A stretch of 45,362 nucleotides of DNA from assembly GCA_016177925.1 (NCBI GenBank), contig JACOUH010000019.1, forward strand, positions 1 to 45,362, given 5' to 3'. This stretch comes from Planctomycetota bacterium (lineage in GTDB: Bacteria; Planctomycetota; Planctomycetia; Gemmatales; Gemmataceae). The translations under genes and the position numbers were made by a program. Below, piece after piece: positions 24,775-33,354 of the stretch. Numbering within the stretch: the first letter of the stretch is position 1; each line of letters starts with the position of its first letter. The notes below the pieces were generated by a model that saw only the letters and a program-made list of their open reading frames with translations, ran no database searches and was not told where the DNA came from.

Positions 24775-27700
24775 TTACCGAGCCGACGCCTCCCGCGCGA
24801 GGTCCCACACGAAGAGGTTCCCATCCCAGTCGCCGCTCAAAGCCCGTTTGCCATCGGGTGTCACGACGAGGTCGACGATGTCCGCCGTGTGTCCCTCGAG
24901 GCGACGCAATCGTTGCCCTGTCCGCGCATCCCATAGGGACAACTCCACACCCTTGACCTTGGGTCTGCCGTTTTCGACCACAGACTGACGGTTCTCGTTC
25001 CTCACGAGGAAACCCTTGGTCCAGGAGAGGAAATGGTCGCTGTCGCCCACGAACGCCATTCCATTACAACGCCCCTCTCCAATCGAAACGGTCCGCACGA
25101 CCGTTTCGGTTTCGACGTCCCACACATAAACCTTTCCATTGGCGGCAAGCAATACGCGTCGGCAACTCCGGTCGCTGGCCGCGGCCGTCGCGTAGGTGGA
25201 GGCTGCCGCTATTTTTTTCTTCTGCTTGCCGGTACTCACCTCCCACACGCGTACCCCCTCAAAGTCGACAGAGAGCACCCGCTTTCCGTCCGCGCTGAAC
25301 CAGGCGTTCTGGATCGGCAGCCGCAGCTTCTCCCAGTCAGCCAGGAGTTTTCCCGTGCGCAAGTCCCACAGGTGGAGGCGAAACGCCAAGGGTGGCCACG
25401 CGGTCCCCGGGGCCCGATTGTTGGACTCCGTAAGGAAGTGATTTCCGTCGGGGGAGATGGCCACGAAACTCGAGGGGCTCATCTTCGTGTCGAAAATCTT
25501 GATCGTTTCTCCCGACTGGAGGTCCCACAAGTTGAGTCGGCCGTTTCTGGACACGGCCTGAAGGATCTGCTTGCCATCGGGGGTTATCGCCATAATAGGG
25601 GTGAGGTACTCTCGCCTCGGGAGGAAACGCTCTTCCTTGCCCGTTTCCACGTTCCAGAAACGGAATCCGTCCCCCGTGGCATACGTAACGGCAGACTTCC
25701 CGTTTGGCAGAAGGAGGAGACGCGGAAGCCAGTCCTTCTGTTCTTCAGCAAGGACGTGCAACGGTTTGATGGCGGTTACTTTGCCCTCGTCGGGAGGAGC
25801 GATTTCCGCCGGCCGCGTCGGTTTCGACGGCAGTTCCGTCGGTTTCTTGGGAGGCATCGGCTCCAACGACGGCTCCATCGGTTTCGTCATCGGCATCGGT
25901 TTCGAGGGCGGCGGCCCTCCCGGCGGCTTCCCGCCCGGCGGCGACCCGAGCGGCGGCTCCTGGGGAGGTTCCTGACCAGGGGCCCGAACCGCCAGGGAGA
26001 GAGTCTGGAAGACCTCCTGGCCGCCCGCGTCCCGCGCGACCAGGATCACGCTCACCCGCTGGTCGGGCAAGTCCGCCGGCACCGCCCAGCGGACCAACCC
26101 GGTCGCTGCGACGGTCATCCCTTTTGGCGCTCCCTCCAGTCTGAAGGTTACCGGTCCTTTCCGGGCCTTCGCCTCCGCCTGATAGAGAAAGACTTTCCCT
26201 TTCTGGAAAGTGGCTGGGGCGGAGGAAGTGATGGTCAAGAAATCGCGACCCGATTGGTCGAGGGCCACCTCGAGGTCGGCCGGATACAGGCGAAGTTCGT
26301 CGCGCGACCCCGGAACGATGACAAGAAGTTTCGCCTTCGGGATCAAATGAAGGCTGTGCTCGATGCCGAACCCCCGCAGATCTACAAAGTCATTCCCGTG
26401 GTCCAAGCCGTTGCGGCAAACGACCGTCTCGTTGTAGGTGACGATGGGCTCATTGTCGCCAAGCCGGTAGACACGGACTGTCCCGGCCGAAGGCTCGTGC
26501 CTCGTGGGCTGAGCGTGCAGGTAGTACGGGCCGTGGTGTGCGGGCAGGCAGAGGTTGCCCGCGAAGCCAGGGAGGTGGTTCGTCGAGAACGGCATGTTAG
26601 GGACCAGAGTGATGCGCTCACTCACAACGCCGTACCCACAGGGGTACACATGGTGGTCGTCCGGGCCGGGCATGACGAACCTGGCCCACTTGCGTTCGGA
26701 GTACTCGCGGATCCTTCCGCCCTCGACGATAACGGTATCGATGTAATTGAGATTGCCGCCGTCATCTGTCCGCCCGAAGACGCGGCCCGTCGCCCCCGCC
26801 CAGTATCTCCCTTCTTCCAGCAGGCGGGGCCCCTCGGGGCGGCCGAAGCCGTCTTCCCGTCCCTCCGAGGGGGGGAGGGGGATCGCCTGGAACTTCTCGA
26901 TGTCGAACAGCCGGGCCCCCTTCTTCGCGACGCTGACCAGGAGCGGGCCTGCCGAGGCGTGTCCCAGGCAGAAGGCCTGGACCCGGCCGGGAGGTAGGTC
27001 CAGTTGGCCCGAGTATTCGTGGTCGCCGGTCAGCAGATTGTAGCGCTGGATGGCCTTCGTGTCGGGGTCGAAGACGACCAGCTTGGTCATGGCGCCGGCG
27101 TACTGCACGTCGTGTTCCGGAGCGTTGATGTAGCGGACGATCTTCGCCGCATTGGCATCGAACACGCCGAGCTTGCGCAGCCGTGGGAAATGCAGGATCA
27201 AGAAGCGGCCGCCGCCGCCCACCCGCAGCGAGCCAGCCGGCTCGGGAAGCCGGCAGGAGGTTTCCTTCCGGATCGGCGCGGGCCGGATCGCTACCGGGTC
27301 GGGCAGCGGGGGTAGTTCGAGTTTGGTGATTGGTGGCGGGGGAGCCTGTTGCTCCCGCGGGGCCGCGGGTCGCTCCTGCCACTGCTGCGGCTGCCGCTCC
27401 TGCCACTGCTGCGGCTGCCGCTCCTGCCACTGCTGCGGCTGCTCAGGCGGGGCCGGACGCCGCCGCTCCTGCTGTGCTAGCCGGTCAGCCTCCTTCTCCT
27501 CATTCTTGTACTTGATGATCAGCACGAGGCCAACGCCGGCGATCAGGAGCAAGAGCCCACTCAGCACCAACGTGCCGAGGAGCCGTCGACTCGCCCTCCC
27601 GCGCTTCAGGACAGGACTGGCAGGAGACTCCCTCTCGACCCTCCGGCCCCAGGGCAGCGGCGGGGTCGGTCCCCGGCGCGGTTGCGTCTGGATGTCCTGC

Positions 27701-28314
27701 CCGCTTTCTTCAATCGGCTCGATCACGGGGATGCCGTCCTCGGCCGGCGGAGCGACCACGGGGATGGAGAAGACGGCGGAACACTTCGCGCAGCGGACCT
27801 GTTTGCCGGCCGCGCGCTCCGGCAGAAGGAGTTCGGCACGGCACTCCGGACAGGCAACCCGTACCGGTGACCGGGATACTTGCGCCAGCGGGTCACCGAG
27901 CCCTTCGCCGGGCCGAGCCGGCGCGGCCTGGGGCACCGCGGGGCGGACGGGCGGCGTGTCGAGGTCGTCCTCCTCGGCGTCCCGGCGCCGGCGGGCGCGT
28001 TGAGACGCCCCGGGAGCGGCAGACAGGACGATGATGGTGGCGACGGTGCCGCAGACGACGAGGAGCCCCAGCTCGACAACCAGAAAGGTCGACTGCCACT
28101 CCTTGGGATCGAACCGCCGTCCCCGGGCCGCCTCCTGAGCCCCAAGGAAGAACCCGAAGCCGAAGGCCAGTGGCAAGGGCAGACTCAGTACGGCCCCGGC
28201 CACCCGCGCCGCGGCGCCCTCCACAACCCGCCCCTTGGAGAGCTTAAACTTGCCTGAGAAGAGGGCGATGAGGCCCACGACCAACATGCCGATCTCTGCA
28301 CCCAGAATAAGCAT
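24775..28314 (-). CDS. Zinc-ribbon, multi-TM, WD40-repeat membrane protein
   Basis: A 1179-residue protein. Three N-terminal membrane helices (about residues 1-23, 36-60 and 78-100) are followed by a cytoplasmic segment with an MJ0042-type zinc ribbon (VACPECRAELLLPERAAG then VRCAKCSAVFSIP). A fourth helix (LLGTLVLSGLLLLIAGVGLV) leads to a Gln/Trp-rich linker with three exact copies of an eight-residue PQQWQERQ unit. Outside come a beta-rich region, an Ig/cadherin-like part (PADLPDQRVSVILVARDAGG), a long Pro-rich linker and C-terminal WD40 blades (for example LVVTPDGKRALSGDWDGNLF). The ATG at 28314 has GGGGAGG five bases upstream; the longer frame to 28446 is rejected. The role is unknown: domain order suggests a membrane scaffold linking a cytoplasmic zinc finger with a periplasmic propeller. 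Confidence 0.85.
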   Translation of the reverse strand: MLILGAEIGMLVVGLIALFSGKFKLSKGRVVEGAAARVAGAVLSLPLPLAFGFGFFLGAQEAARGRRFDPKEWQSTFLVVELGLLVVCGTVATIIVLSAAPGASQRARRRRDAEEDDLDTPPVRPAVPQAAPARPGEGLGDPLAQVSRSPVRVACPECRAELLLPERAAGKQVRCAKCSAVFSIPVVAPPAEDGIPVIEPIEESGQDIQTQPRRGPTPPLPWGRRVERESPASPVLKRGRASRRLLGTLVLSGLLLLIAGVGLVLIIKYKNEEKEADRLAQQERRRPAPPEQPQQWQERQPQQWQERQPQQWQERPAAPREQQAPPPPITKLELPPLPDPVAIRPAPIRKETSCRLPEPAGSLRVGGGGRFLILHFPRLRKLGVFDANAAKIVRYINAPEHDVQYAGAMTKLVVFDPDTKAIQRYNLLTGDHEYSGQLDLPPGRVQAFCLGHASAGPLLVSVAKKGARLFDIEKFQAIPLPPSEGREDGFGRPEGPRLLEEGRYWAGATGRVFGRTDDGGNLNYIDTVIVEGGRIREYSERKWARFVMPGPDDHHVYPCGYGVVSERITLVPNMPFSTNHLPGFAGNLCLPAHHGPYYLHAQPTRHEPSAGTVRVYRLGDNEPIVTYNETVVCRNGLDHGNDFVDLRGFGIEHSLHLIPKAKLLVIVPGSRDELRLYPADLEVALDQSGRDFLTITSSAPATFQKGKVFLYQAEAKARKGPVTFRLEGAPKGMTVAATGLVRWAVPADLPDQRVSVILVARDAGGQEVFQTLSLAVRAPGQEPPQEPPLGSPPGGKPPGGPPPSKPMPMTKPMEPSLEPMPPKKPTELPSKPTRPAEIAPPDEGKVTAIKPLHVLAEEQKDWLPRLLLLPNGKSAVTYATGDGFRFWNVETGKEERFLPRREYLTPIMAITPDGKQILQAVSRNGRLNLWDLQSGETIKIFDTKMSPSSFVAISPDGNHFLTESNNRAPGTAWPPLAFRLHLWDLRTGKLLADWEKLRLPIQNAWFSADGKRVLSVDFEGVRVWEVSTGKQKKKIAAASTYATAAASDRSCRRVLLAANGKVYVWDVETETVVRTVSIGEGRCNGMAFVGDSDHFLSWTKGFLVRNENRQSVVENGRPKVKGVELSLWDARTGQRLRRLEGHTADIVDLVVTPDGKRALSGDWDGNLFVWDLAREASAR
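27371..27442. repeat. Three exact 24-bp tandem repeats inside the WD40 membrane-protein gene
   Basis: Units at 27371-27394, 27395-27418 and 27419-27442 are identical and keep the reading frame, giving the repeated peptide PQQWQERQ. Their identity at DNA level shows recent slippage expansion. Confidence 0.9.
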
Positions 28315-28498
28315 AGGGACCTCCCCGGCTCGACGTGCGGCCTTCGGCTGCGCCGGCTGCGGGCCAGCGCAGCCGCAGACGGCCGGGCACTCGGCCATCT
28401 GCCATCCGCTCAGTATAGCGAGCGAAGGACCGAGAGGCGCGGACAAACCCGGCCGGGCGCTCCGACAATTGGCTGCTCAACCTGGGTGCTGCTCGAAT

Positions 28499-29851
28499 TT
28501 ATAGTGTTTTAAGATACTCGATGACGGCCATGCGTTCTTCTTCGGAGAGCTTGTCGCCGAAGGGATGTCCGCCGTTGCCGCGACCGGGCTGCGCCGCGTC
28601 GTAGACCTTGCGCCGTTCCGGGGCGGGCGTCCTGGCATCGGGACCGCTCTTCAGGACGGTGATTTTCCAGCCGAGCTTGACGGGATCGTAGTCGTCCTTG
28701 TCGGTCCTGTACGAGCGCGTGTAGACCTTCGGCCGGGCCTTCGAGTTCAGCACGTGATAGACAGTCGGCACGGCACCATTGTGGAAGTACGGTGCCGTTG
28801 CCCACACCCCGTCCAGGGGCGGTGCCTGGTAGCCGCGGTTCATCGTGCCCGACACCGGCTTGCCTTGGTCATCCTTTTCCTTGCCGAACCAACTGTTCCG
28901 AAACGCCTCCGCGAAGTCGCCGATGTCGCAGGACGCGAGCGTCGGGTCGGTGCCAATCACGTTCAGGTCGACCACCTTGCTCGGGTAACTGCCACCGGGA
29001 CCGTAGGTTCCGTGGCAGCGAGCACACGTCTTCTCGAAGATTTGCTGGCCGTGCGCTGCCTTCTTCTCGTCGATCGGGAACGGATACTTCGGCGGCCGCA
29101 GCGTCAGCAGGTAGGAGCGGATGTCCTTGAACGTCGGCTCCTGGCTCTTGATGTAGCGGCCGCTGTTGAACGGCGTCAGCATGAACGACATGATCGAGCG
29201 CACCGAGCGCGCGTCCTGGCCGCCGCTGTGGTACATCGTTTTCTTCTTTTTCAGCAGCCACCAGGCCGGGACGTCCTCGCAGGTGTTGGCCGCCAGGACA
29301 TACTTCACGGGCGAGCGCAGGCTGAGGTCGGCGTTGCGGAACTGGAACAGGTAGGCGGTGGTCGCAAACGCCTCGTGAGTGCCGCGCGCCTGGCTGACCG
29401 TGATCGGAAGGTTTGGAATCCCCTGGGCCGCGCTGAGTTCATCGAACAGGAACTGGACGTCCAGGGCGCTGTTGCCCAGGCCGATCACCGGCTGTCCCGT
29501 GATCGAGCTGGCATGGCACAGCATGCAGTCGACGCCAACGCCCTTGCCGAGCAGGCCGGAGGCCTCGCGCAACCCCATCGGCAGGCCCTTGTTCGGATAC
29601 GGCGGCTCGGACAGGCTGTAGCGCTCGCGCACCCTGCGGTCAAAGTCAGCCGGCTTCTCCTTCAGCCCCCATACCTTCCAGAGGTTCTCATACGCCTTCC
29701 AGGTGACGATCGGCGGCGCGAATGCCTGTCCCAGCAGGGCATCGCGTCCTCTCTCCGCCGTTGTCTTCGTGCGGCTTTCCCGCGGTTCCGCCCCCAGACT
29801 CGCCGTCCACGCTGCCAACACGACGGCCACGCTCGCACCCCATGTTCTCAT
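28499..29851 (-). CDS. Secreted diheme cytochrome c
   Basis: A 450-residue exported protein (signal peptide MRTWGASVAVVLAAWTASLG, cut near AEP) with two c-type haem motifs. These are CMLCH at residues 109-113 and CARCH at 276-280, the second followed by a typical class I cytochrome c end (NRGYQAPPLDGVWATAPYFH). The layout resembles diheme oxidoreductases/peroxidase-like cytochromes; the electron partner cannot be told. The ATG at 29851 has GGGAG six bases upstream; the longer frame to 29992 would run through the promoter region and is rejected. A palindromic operator-like site lies 49 bases upstream, so it may be regulated separately from the genes downstream. The 184 bases between its stop and the next gene (28315-28498) hold nothing recognisable. 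Confidence 0.88.
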   Translation of the reverse strand: MRTWGASVAVVLAAWTASLGAEPRESRTKTTAERGRDALLGQAFAPPIVTWKAYENLWKVWGLKEKPADFDRRVRERYSLSEPPYPNKGLPMGLREASGLLGKGVGVDCMLCHASSITGQPVIGLGNSALDVQFLFDELSAAQGIPNLPITVSQARGTHEAFATTAYLFQFRNADLSLRSPVKYVLAANTCEDVPAWWLLKKKKTMYHSGGQDARSVRSIMSFMLTPFNSGRYIKSQEPTFKDIRSYLLTLRPPKYPFPIDEKKAAHGQQIFEKTCARCHGTYGPGGSYPSKVVDLNVIGTDPTLASCDIGDFAEAFRNSWFGKEKDDQGKPVSGTMNRGYQAPPLDGVWATAPYFHNGAVPTVYHVLNSKARPKVYTRSYRTDKDDYDPVKLGWKITVLKSGPDARTPAPERRKVYDAAQPGRGNGGHPFGDKLSEEERMAVIEYLKTL

Positions 29852-29899
29852 GTGGTTCTCCCGCATCGGTGGTTCCCGGCGCTCTTTATATATACCCTG

Positions 29900-29918
29900 T
29901 ATATACTCCGAGTATATA
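29900..29918 (-). promoter_or_regulatory. Operator-like palindrome in the cytochrome promoter region
   Basis: Perfect 9-bp arms around one base: TATATACTC, a central base, GAGTATATA. On the minus strand a TTGACT (29926-29931) precedes it, and the palindrome itself offers -10-like TATATA. The -35/-10 spacing to that hexamer would be 20 bases, longer than usual. A further AT-rich run lies just downstream (29887-29895). A dimeric repressor site of BlaI/LexA-like geometry is plausible. Confidence 0.5.
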
Positions 29919-29966
29919 GGGCAGAAGTCAAGCGCTTTCTGGGACAACAAAGGGGAGCCCATAGTA

Positions 29967-29989
29967 GACCTCACGCTCCGCGTGAGGTC
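29967..29989. repeat. Short inverted repeat, 10-bp arms
   Basis: GACCTCACGC (29967-29976), a three-base centre and the exact complement (29980-29989). It shares the CTCCGCG centre with the larger repeat at 12672-12723. It lies between the cytochrome promoter and the recN 3' end; the 29852-30086 interval contains no gene. Confidence 0.6.
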
Positions 29990-30026
29990 CACGAGGGGGT
30001 CGCCTTATACTCGACGCGGGATCGCC

Positions 30027-30089
30027 TGACACAAGCCCGGAGCGCCAGCGACGGGACCGTCCCGTCGCTGGCGCTCCGGGCTTGTGTCA
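30027..30089. repeat. Perfect 63-bp palindrome overlapping the recN stop codon
   Basis: Arms of 31 bases (30027-30057 and 30059-30089) are exact reverse complements around one central base. The last three bases (30087-30089) are the recN TGA stop on the minus strand. Core sequence GCCCGGAGCGCCAGCGACGG resembles the repeat at 37148-37202. It may terminate recN transcription and also looks like an interspersed element. Confidence 0.9.
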
Positions 30090-31805
30090 ACTCTCCCCGC
30101 GGGGAGTATACCAGCAGCGGCGAGCGGCCTGGAGCATGGCCGCGGCCTCCTGGCGCGTTGTCTCACCGCGGGCCTCGCCGCGCAGCATACTCGCCAGTTC
30201 CTCCAGCCGCGCTTCCTCGCCGAGCGCCTCGATGGTTGTCGTCGTGCGGTTGCCACGTCGCTTCTTGTGAATCGTCCAGTGATGCCGTGCGTAGCTTGCC
30301 ACCTGCGGCAAGTGCGTTACGCAGATCACCTGGTGCGTCTGCCCGAGAGCAGCCAGCTTCTGGCCCAGCACGTCGCCAAGACGCCCACCGACGTTGGCAT
30401 CGATCTCATCGAAGACGAGTATCCCGAGCCGGTCGTGCCCAGCCAGTACCGTCTTGAGTGCCAGCATCGTCCGCGACAGTTCGCCGCCTGAAGCAACTTT
30501 GCGGAGAGGCCGCGCCGGCTCGCCAGGGTTGGCCGCCAGCGTCAGTTCCAGCTGGTCCGCTCCCCACGATGGCACCTCGGACGACGTCGGGTCGTCGCCC
30601 AGCGCGATCGGCTCGAGTACCGCATCCAGCTTCGCTTCCGCCATGCCGAGGTCGGCGAGTTGTCGCTGCGTCTCGGTCGCCAGCTTCTTCGCGACCTTGC
30701 GTCGCTGCTTGCTCAACTCCGCCGCGGCCTCCTTCAGCTGGCCATACACGATCGCCAGCTCCGCCTGGATGCTGCCGAGGTCGTCCTCCTGTTGCTGCAA
30801 GCGTTGCTCCTTCTCGTCCAGCGTCAGACGATAGATGATCAAATCGTCGACGCTCTTGCCGTACTTGTTTTCGAGGCGGCGCAGCGACTGCAGGCGGCGT
30901 TCCACCTCGTCGAGGCGTTCCGGGTCGGCTTCCCAGCGCTGTTCGAGATGGCGCAGCGTGTTGGCGACGTCCTGCACTTCCGACTGCAAGTCCTCCAACC
31001 GCCGCACGACTTCTTCCAGTTCACCGTCGAGCCGGCTCCAGTTTTCGGCATCGCGCTGCAGTTTGCCGATCAGCTCGACGACCGATCCTTCGTCGTCGTA
31101 CAACTGGGCCACGCCCCGGGCGGCCAGCGCTTGCAGGCTCTGGGCATTGGCCAGCCGCTCGCGCTCCTGCTGCAACTCCGGCACCTCGCCCGGCTCGAGG
31201 CGTACCTCGTCCAGCTCCTCGCGCTCGAAGCGGACCAGGGACAGTTCGCGCTGGCGCTGCTGCCGTTCCGCGGTCAGGGTGGCGTGACGGCGACGCAGGC
31301 CGCGCACCTCGGCGGCGAGGTCGAGATACTGCTGCCGATACTCCTCGAGGTTGCCGTAAGCGTCGAGCAGCTGCAGCTGGTAGGCGGGCTGCAAGAGCGA
31401 CTCGCTCTCGCGCTGGCCGTGGATGTCGACGAGGAGACTGCCGATCTGTTTGAGGGTTGATACGGCGACGGGCTGATCGTTGACGTATGCCTGACTGCGT
31501 CCGTTGCGGTTGAGGCGGCGCGACAGGATCAGGTCCTCGTCCTCGAGCTTCGTCTCGAGGAGGCGTTCGATCTCGGCACGGTTCTCGGTCGGTTCCAGCT
31601 CGGAGCGGCCGGTGATGCGCAGTTCATCGGTGCCGGTACGGAGCAGTTCGCTGGAACCGCGGTCGCCCAGCAGAAGGCCCAGGGCGCCTAGCAGCAGCGA
31701 CTTGCCGGCGCCGGTCTCGCCGGTCCAGGCACAGAAGCCCGGCTCCAGCTCGACGCGGACGTCTTCGATCAGAGCCAGGTTCTGCACGAACAATTCGCGA
31801 AGCAT
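30087..31805 (-). CDS. recN: DNA repair protein RecN
   Basis: A 572-residue SMC-like ATPase of double-strand-break repair, close to the usual RecN length. It opens with MLRELFVQNLALIEDVRVEL, typical of the family, then Walker A GETGAGKS (residues 29-36). Long coiled-coil arms (about 150-380) follow, then the ABC signature VASGGELSRTMLALK, Walker B ILVFDEIDANVGG and the His-switch strand VICVTHLPQVASYA. RecN binds broken ends and promotes RecA-dependent recombination. The stop codon is part of a perfect palindrome. A TTGGTT-N17-TATACT promoter precedes the gene, separating it from the pabB operon upstream. In many bacteria recN is SOS-controlled; no LexA-like site was recognised here. Confidence 0.96.
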   Translation of the reverse strand: MLRELFVQNLALIEDVRVELEPGFCAWTGETGAGKSLLLGALGLLLGDRGSSELLRTGTDELRITGRSELEPTENRAEIERLLETKLEDEDLILSRRLNRNGRSQAYVNDQPVAVSTLKQIGSLLVDIHGQRESESLLQPAYQLQLLDAYGNLEEYRQQYLDLAAEVRGLRRRHATLTAERQQRQRELSLVRFEREELDEVRLEPGEVPELQQERERLANAQSLQALAARGVAQLYDDEGSVVELIGKLQRDAENWSRLDGELEEVVRRLEDLQSEVQDVANTLRHLEQRWEADPERLDEVERRLQSLRRLENKYGKSVDDLIIYRLTLDEKEQRLQQQEDDLGSIQAELAIVYGQLKEAAAELSKQRRKVAKKLATETQRQLADLGMAEAKLDAVLEPIALGDDPTSSEVPSWGADQLELTLAANPGEPARPLRKVASGGELSRTMLALKTVLAGHDRLGILVFDEIDANVGGRLGDVLGQKLAALGQTHQVICVTHLPQVASYARHHWTIHKKRRGNRTTTTIEALGEEARLEELASMLRGEARGETTRQEAAAMLQAARRCWYTPRGES

Positions 31806-31841
31806 GGCCGCGGTCCGGTCCCTCTCGCCCGAAACAACTCC

Positions 31842-31870
31842 AGTATACGAGGGCCGCGCAGTGAAACCAA
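31842..31870 (-). promoter_or_regulatory. Probable sigma-70 promoter for recN
   Basis: On the minus strand TTGGTT (31865-31870) and TATACT (31842-31847) are separated by 17 bases, 37 bases upstream of the recN ATG and inside the 91-base gap after pabB. Confidence 0.45.
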
Positions 31871-31896
31871 CCCGAGCCGGCGTGGTGCGGAAGGGG

Positions 31897-33354
31897 TTAG
31901 GACAGGGCTCGCAGCAGGCCCTCGGCCTTGTGCAGCGTCTCGGCGTACTCGGCCTCGGGCGTCGAGTCGGCGACGATGCCGCCGCCGACAGGGAACTGCA
32001 CCCAGCCTCGGCCGGCGGTAAAGGTGCGGATGAGCAAGTTGGTGTCCATGCTGCCGTCGAAGCCGATGTAGCCGAGGCAGCCGCAGTACGGCCCGCGGCT
32101 GGTCGGCTCCAACTCGGCGATGATCTCCATCGCTCGCACCTTAGGCGCCCCCGTCACCGATCCGCCGGGAAAGGCAGCCCGCAGCAGGTCGACCGGCCCC
32201 AGTCCCGGCCGCAGCCGGCCGCGCACTTCCGAGACGAGATGATGGACGTAGCGATAGGTCTCCAGCCGGCAGACCGCCTCGACGCGCACCGAGCCATAGG
32301 AGCAGACGCGGCCGAGGTCGTTGCGGAGCAGGTCGACGATCATGACGTTCTCGGCGCGGTCCTTGGGACTGGTGAGCAGCTCGCGGCGGTTCGCTTCGTC
32401 CTCTGCGAGGGTGGCGCCGCGCGGTCGTGTCCCCTTGATAGGTCGCGTCTCGACTTCGCCATCAGTCACTTTGAGGAATCGCTCCGGCGAGGCGCTGGCG
32501 ATAGCGTACTCGCGACCCAAGGCAAAGTAGCCGGCAAAAGGAGCCGCATTACACTCTCGCAGCCGCCCGTAGAGGCGCAGGGGGCGCTCGTTGGAGAAGG
32601 CAAGCAGGCGCTGCGAGAGGTTGACCTGGAAGCAGTCGCCGGCGTGGGTGTACTCGACGGCCCGCCGGACGGCGGCGAGGTAGCCGGCCTGGTCGAAATT
32701 GCTCGTCACCCCCGGGTGGCCGGGCAGTGGGTATTGAGGGCAGCGCGGCTCCAGGAGCAGGCGCGCCTCGCCGTAGACCTCCGGCGCCGGCCGGGTCGGG
32801 GATGCGAGCCGGTTGCGCACGCAGCGCAGCCGTCGGGCGGCCCGCTCGCGCCGCCGGACCGGGTCTGTCTCAGGGAAGCCGGTCGAGATCAGCCAGGCTC
32901 GTTTCGCGCTGTGATCGAACGCGACAACCCAGTCATAAAAGCCCACCGCCACGTTGGGAATCGAGAACTCCTCGTACCGCGGCCAGGGAAGGCGCTCGAC
33001 GGCGTGGCACAGCTCGTAGCAGAAAAGCCCGGCGGCCCCGCCTTGAAACGGCGGCAGACCGGGCAGGCGTTCACTCGGGAACCGGGCCAGCTGCCGGGCC
33101 AGAAGGGCGAAGGGGTCACGGACGCTCCTCGTGAGTAGTCCCTGGAAGGGGTCGGAACAGATAAACGAGTAGCGGCTCAGAGGAGAGTCGACCGCCGCGC
33201 TATCGAGGAAGAGCAGATAGGACCAGGAGGCGAGTCGCTGGGCCGCCTCCCACGGATCCAGGTCGGGCGGAAGTTCCTCGACCAGAGGCAGGGGAGAGCG
33301 CAGGCCGGCCGGCGGCGAGATGACTGGGTCAAGCGTCGTCGGCTCTTGGCTCAT
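31897..33354 (-). CDS. pabB: Aminodeoxychorismate synthase component I
   Basis: A 485-residue chorismate-binding enzyme. PabB converts chorismate with ammonia to 4-amino-4-deoxychorismate, on the way to p-aminobenzoate. The motif RPIKGTRPRG with Lys307 is diagnostic: PabB has Lys where anthranilate synthase TrpE has Ala. The C-terminal core is complete: FQVNLSQRL, ASASPERFL, NVMIVDLLRNDLGRVC, FPGGSVTGAPKVRAMEII, GPYCGCLGYIGFDG and the final GGGIVADSTPEAEYAETL. The N-terminal subdomain is shorter and divergent. The ATG overlaps the end of the DHPS-like gene by 26 bases, so the two are translationally coupled. p-Aminobenzoate feeds both folate and tetrahydromethanopterin synthesis, which fits its neighbour. 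No pabA glutaminase gene is adjacent. Confidence 0.93.
   Translation of the reverse strand: MSQEPTTLDPVISPPAGLRSPLPLVEELPPDLDPWEAAQRLASWSYLLFLDSAAVDSPLSRYSFICSDPFQGLLTRSVRDPFALLARQLARFPSERLPGLPPFQGGAAGLFCYELCHAVERLPWPRYEEFSIPNVAVGFYDWVVAFDHSAKRAWLISTGFPETDPVRRRERAARRLRCVRNRLASPTRPAPEVYGEARLLLEPRCPQYPLPGHPGVTSNFDQAGYLAAVRRAVEYTHAGDCFQVNLSQRLLAFSNERPLRLYGRLRECNAAPFAGYFALGREYAIASASPERFLKVTDGEVETRPIKGTRPRGATLAEDEANRRELLTSPKDRAENVMIVDLLRNDLGRVCSYGSVRVEAVCRLETYRYVHHLVSEVRGRLRPGLGPVDLLRAAFPGGSVTGAPKVRAMEIIAELEPTSRGPYCGCLGYIGFDGSMDTNLLIRTFTAGRGWVQFPVGGGIVADSTPEAEYAETLHKAEGLLRALS

Noticed and set aside
25033..26997. Long plus-strand open frame of 654 codons opposite the WD40/zinc-ribbon gene
   Set aside because: Arg/Gly/Val-rich antisense shadow typical of high-GC DNA; the minus-strand frame has signal-supported domains and a strong ribosome-binding site.
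28565..30457. Plus-strand frame of 630 codons across the cytochrome and recN genes
   Set aside because: Runs through two well-identified minus-strand genes, a promoter and palindromes; no domain.
31504..33138. Plus-strand frame of 544 codons opposite recN and pabB
   Set aside because: Spans the junction of two confident minus-strand genes and has no recognisable motif.
31897..33354. Annotation of the chorismate enzyme as TrpE
   Set aside because: The motif has Lys307 in PIKGT, diagnostic of PabB; TrpE carries Ala there.
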